Source: CAYVQU01 sp964453155 (GTDB taxonomy: Bacteria; Chloroflexota; Anaerolineae; Anaerolineales; UBA11858). From it: a stretch of 15,203 bases of DNA. A program made the translations under genes and the position numbers. Location of the stretch: positions 1 to 15,203 of the forward strand of contig CAYVQU010000128.1 in assembly GCA_964453155.1 (NCBI GenBank). The letters run 5' to 3'. Below the pieces are notes generated by a model that worked only from the letters and a program-made list of their open reading frames with translations, was not told the origin of the DNA and ran no database searches. This document shows, piece after piece, positions 12,114 through 15,203 of this stretch. The number at the start of each line of letters is the position of its first letter. Position 1 is the first letter of the stretch.

Positions 12114-14189
12114 ATGAACACACATCGAAAACATTACAGATATTTCGGTTGGGTTGCATTATTCCTGGTGAGTATTATTTTGGTGGGTTGCCGTTCCAGC
12201 AAGACAGATAAACGACCGGCAACCAGCATACCAGCGGTTTCTACGCAAAGAACACTTTCGACTGTGACACCCACCAGCTTCTTGAATCCAACGCACGCCT
12301 TGACTGGTACGGTCCTGTCCCGAATTACTGAAACCATCCCAATTACGGAAATAGCGACATTCACTCCGGTGAATGTCGCAACTCCGAGTGGTTTCGAGTT
12401 CAGGCGTGATGACATCCTGGTATCGCATAACAGCCAAGGGTTGGAGATCGTTGTTGATGAAATCCGTATCCTGAATCGGGAAGCTGTGTTTGTGGAAACC
12501 TACCTGGATCAATCCACGTTGTGGAATAAACCGACGATGGTTGAGATCGTCTATTCTTTGACCAATATCACAGATGTTGATTTGATCGAAGGTTCGCCCT
12601 GGTCTTTGATGCTCTTTGGGGATGCTGACGGAGAGCAGTTTGAAGTGATCAGGCTGAGCGATTATCACGCAATCAGGCCGGATGGGATGGTGTTGAGTCC
12701 AGGTATCGGTGATCCGCTTATCCCAGCCGGTGAAACCAAACATCGTCTCTTGCGAGTGGGGCTGGAGAAGTTACCAGGCGATAATATTGCCACGCTTCAA
12801 TGGGTTTTCGACTGTCCGATGACTCGGAACAGAGGCTGCCATGGGTCTCCAAATCAACGCTATGAGACAATTGTCGACATCACATTAGGTGCAGGGGAAT
12901 TACTTGAATTTGAACATAACACAGCCTTGGGATTGAACATCACCCCCCAGAAATCAATCACTCACGGTGGGGTTGAAATCCGCCTGGAGCGACTATTTTC
13001 AGCACCAGTAGAAACCTTTACGGAGAACAGGCAGCACTCTAATCTCTTCGAAACAGCAGAATCGGCGATCTTCTTGGGATTCGAGATTACCAACCACGCT
13101 GACCAATCCCGATTCTTGTTGCCGGAGGTCGGGCATTTAATTATCAGCGATACGCCTGAAGCTGACTTTGCCAACGTTATCAACTTCACCCCCTTCTTCA
13201 GAGCTGGGTTAGCTTTTAGCAGCAATGGATATTATCCCCATCTAAACCCTGAATATAAGAAAACCTTGGCTCAAACCCCGCTGGTCCTTCAACCTGGAGA
13301 GCAAGTTTACCTGGGTGCCTGGCTGGGCAGTGAAGTGGAAATATTGCCTGGTGATTCCATCGAGATTTTTCTGGGCTGTGCCTTTCCCCTAACCGCTGAC
13401 CTGAATGCTGAAGATGGATTCTTCCCAAATTGTTTGTCGGACGAGCGTGGCGAAACCTTTAGTTTCAAGCTGATTCTGCCGGATGAAGCTGAATTTGCCT
13501 ATGAATCCTATACTGCCGCGTTAACCCGGATCGCGAATAGCGAGTCAGAACCCTTGGTAGCAGGGATTGCCGATTTGCCTGTAGCGGAACCCTGTCAGGA
13601 CATCCCAGTCATTGAACATGTGTTAGGCGAATCGGTTCCAGAAGATCAATGGGGTGTCCAATATCGCGACAATGGGGGAAATCCGCCTGAACTCGCGTTT
13701 TATGGGATTTCATCGGGTGAAACCAGTGCCCTGAAAGCGCGGGGGAGCAGCCCGAACAGCCTTTATGAAATTGATCTGGTAAAGCTCTATTATCTGGATC
13801 CCACAGGAAAGCTCCAAACTATCTGGCTGTCTACTGGCGTAACCACTGAACAACAAGGACAGGATAATTATGTTTCCTTCGTTGGGGGGTTATCAGGTCG
13901 CCAGGATGTCTTGGAAATAACAAGCATCCCCGGCCAGTTCTTCGAGACCTTTATCAGCAATAGATACATAGAATCGGACGGCATCGCCTGGGAGCGTTGC
14001 TATCACAACCGGGTTTCCGGCTTTTTCGATGTCCCTTGTGAAATTGGGTTGCTTATCGAAGAAGAACTGTGTTGGGACAGTCGCAAGTTGGTATTGGGTG
14101 ACAAATTCTCGACCAACATGGTCTATGGCTGGGTCTTCAATCCCCAGAGAAGCGTTCTGGAAATATGTCCAGGGGAAAACCAACCATGA
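12114..14189 (+). CDS. Large lipoprotein of unknown family
   Basis: A 691-residue exported protein. The signal peptide ends in lipobox LVGC with the lipidated Cys at 26, so it should be anchored to the outer face of the membrane. A Thr/Ser/Pro-rich stretch (about 34-92) acts as a spacer. The rest appears beta-rich, with recurring NITD, SITHGGVEIRLERL and LQPGEQVYLGAWLGSEVE segments that resemble tandem Ig-like or similar beta sandwiches. About ten cysteines occur after residue 230, several in pairs. I recognise no named domain. A Shine-Dalgarno GGAGG (12105-12109) lies 4 bases before the ATG, a rather short spacing. It starts 9 bases after the SH3 gene, and its stop overlaps the next start (ATGA). 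Confidence 0.75.
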   Translation: MNTHRKHYRYFGWVALFLVSIILVGCRSSKTDKRPATSIPAVSTQRTLSTVTPTSFLNPTHALTGTVLSRITETIPITEIATFTPVNVATPSGFEFRRDDILVSHNSQGLEIVVDEIRILNREAVFVETYLDQSTLWNKPTMVEIVYSLTNITDVDLIEGSPWSLMLFGDADGEQFEVIRLSDYHAIRPDGMVLSPGIGDPLIPAGETKHRLLRVGLEKLPGDNIATLQWVFDCPMTRNRGCHGSPNQRYETIVDITLGAGELLEFEHNTALGLNITPQKSITHGGVEIRLERLFSAPVETFTENRQHSNLFETAESAIFLGFEITNHADQSRFLLPEVGHLIISDTPEADFANVINFTPFFRAGLAFSSNGYYPHLNPEYKKTLAQTPLVLQPGEQVYLGAWLGSEVEILPGDSIEIFLGCAFPLTADLNAEDGFFPNCLSDERGETFSFKLILPDEAEFAYESYTAALTRIANSESEPLVAGIADLPVAEPCQDIPVIEHVLGESVPEDQWGVQYRDNGGNPPELAFYGISSGETSALKARGSSPNSLYEIDLVKLYYLDPTGKLQTIWLSTGVTTEQQGQDNYVSFVGGLSGRQDVLEITSIPGQFFETFISNRYIESDGIAWERCYHNRVSGFFDVPCEIGLLIEEELCWDSRKLVLGDKFSTNMVYGWVFNPQRSVLEICPGENQP

Positions 14190-15203
14190 AGAAACATAAA
14201 CCTTCACGATATTGGTTGATTCTTGGTGGTGTCTTGGTCATATTCGCGGTTACTTTCGTATGGCAGTTCATCTCAAGTGGTTGTATAGTGTTTGCCGGGT
14301 GCGGCGCTGGCAGCCAGTATTGCGCCAGTAACTGCTGCCTGGGCAGTACAGTTATTGATGTTGTCTCTGGCTGTGATATGCGCTCCTGGGGATGTGCAGC
14401 TATATGGGACCGGCAAAGTGTGGGCTGCAATGGCGGCTGCGAAGCCTTCTATGACCAGGGTGCTTGCCAGGCTTCTTATGTCAGGCAAGAGATCTGGCAA
14501 TGGGTATCCTGCTGGATCGAAGAAGAATGTAGCTGGGTTTGGCAATGGGAGTATGTGTGTGAGTGGGAACAGGTCTGTTATGATCAGTTAGTGTGTTATG
14601 GCAACTACTACTGCTGGTATGAACGGGTTTGTGAGAGTGTCCAGGTTTGCCATCAAGAACGAGTACGGGTCAGAGAATGCACGCCCGGCCACTGGTCAAC
14701 CTGCTATGTCTTATGGGGGCACCAAGATGTCTTGACGGGCTGCCAAAGAGTCGGAAATTCGGCGCGCACCAATTGCTGTGGCTCAGGACCGCCTCCGACA
14801 CCAACCCGCGCGCCGGCAACCCGTACACCTGGTCCCAATCCTACAAATATTGCCGCTACACCTACCCCGGTTACCGCGACCCAGACACCTATTTGGACCC
14901 CAACTCATATTCCCACGGCTTCAGCTACTCCGGTTCCAGGTACGCCCACCGGGACCCCAACTCAAACACCAGAACCCCTGATGGTCGATCTGCAGGCAGA
15001 CTACATCGCCTTGCTGTATATGGCTCCTGCACTCGAACAGCCTACTCAGATTCTGCGGGGATCGGTATCCGGGGGAACGCCGCCATATCAGGTCTACATC
15101 CGGATCGAGAAACCGGACGGGACCAGCACAACTTACGACCTGGGGGACAACAATCCATTCATTTTGAATGCTAATCGGGCGAATGCAGAATATTTTGGCG
15201 TCG
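14186..15203 (+). CDS. Cys/Trp-rich exported protein, partial at the right edge
   Basis: Open without a stop for 339 codons to the window end. It begins in an ATGA overlap with the lipoprotein gene, with AGGGGA about 10 bases upstream. Order: basic start, membrane helix or signal (about 9-29), then a Cys-rich region (33-198) with 23 Cys and many Trp/Tyr. Inside it, Cys 125, 131, 137, 143, 149 and 155 are spaced exactly six residues apart (units such as EWEQVC, YDQLVC, WYERVC); Cys 109 and 115 share that spacing. A Pro/Thr-rich linker (about 202-265) leads to a domain starting near 270 whose SVSGGTPPYQVYI resembles PKD/SprB-type Ig-like repeats. No close family is known to me. Disulfide-rich surface or tip protein is the likeliest class. 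Confidence 0.8.
   Translation, partial: MKKHKPSRYWLILGGVLVIFAVTFVWQFISSGCIVFAGCGAGSQYCASNCCLGSTVIDVVSGCDMRSWGCAAIWDRQSVGCNGGCEAFYDQGACQASYVRQEIWQWVSCWIEEECSWVWQWEYVCEWEQVCYDQLVCYGNYYCWYERVCESVQVCHQERVRVRECTPGHWSTCYVLWGHQDVLTGCQRVGNSARTNCCGSGPPPTPTRAPATRTPGPNPTNIAATPTPVTATQTPIWTPTHIPTASATPVPGTPTGTPTQTPEPLMVDLQADYIALLYMAPALEQPTQILRGSVSGGTPPYQVYIRIEKPDGTSTTYDLGDNNPFILNANRANAEYFGV

Noticed and set aside
14292..14591. Ala-rich 99-codon frame
   Set aside because: It is another frame of the Cys-rich gene, which is open throughout and is coupled to its neighbour.
14647..15174. 175-codon frame rich in Tyr, Ser and Arg
   Set aside because: It is a shadow of the Pro/Thr linker and Ig-like region of the Cys-rich gene in a shifted frame.

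Overview
The window most likely comes from a Chloroflexota (Anaerolineae-like) chromosome. This is inferred from three things: a Tad/Flp-type pilus locus with no secretin gene in view, secreted proteins with long Thr/Pro-rich linkers, and moderate GC. No rRNA or other taxonomic marker is present, so the placement is an inference.

Layout. (1) 1-3063 is an AT-richer accessory segment on the minus strand. It holds an AAA_14/DUF4143 ATPase gene and a complete ISAs1-family insertion sequence with exact ends (1462-2744), 18-bp inverted repeats and a 10-bp target duplication. The IS sits inside a short, decayed reading frame that originally ran up to the ATPase start. (2) 3064-10699 is a plus-strand Tad pilus operon: a T2SSF-type platform protein, a TadZ/CpaE-like P-loop ATPase, a CpaB/RcpC-like SAF protein, the TadA/CpaF ATPase, two more T2SSF proteins (TadB/TadC positions) with a possible 30-residue membrane microprotein between them, two short Flp pilins in tandem, a TadE-like pseudopilin with an unusually long N-terminal extension, and a second TadE/TadG-like protein. 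(3) 10706 to the right edge continues the same operon with four exported proteins: a signal-peptide protein of unknown family, a membrane-anchored protein with two SH3-like domains, a large lipoprotein, and a Cys/Trp-rich protein that runs off the window.

The genes are tightly packed, with several 4-nt ATGA/GTGA overlaps, so 3064-15203 is probably one transcription unit. Three interruptions stand out: two gaps filled with inverted heptamer repeats (5692-5773, 8920-9010) and a pair of stem-loops directly after the first pilin (9210-9261). The first pilin has a near-perfect Shine-Dalgarno sequence and the second does not, which suggests major/minor pilin expression set by translation and partial termination.

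Expected working model: TadA powers assembly, the T2SSF proteins form the membrane platform, TadZ localises the machine, Flp subunits polymerise, and TadE/G-like proteins are minor pilins. The four downstream exported proteins are candidates for surface or tip accessory components. The most unusual item is the Cys-rich protein at 14186-15203, where six cysteines fall exactly every sixth residue.
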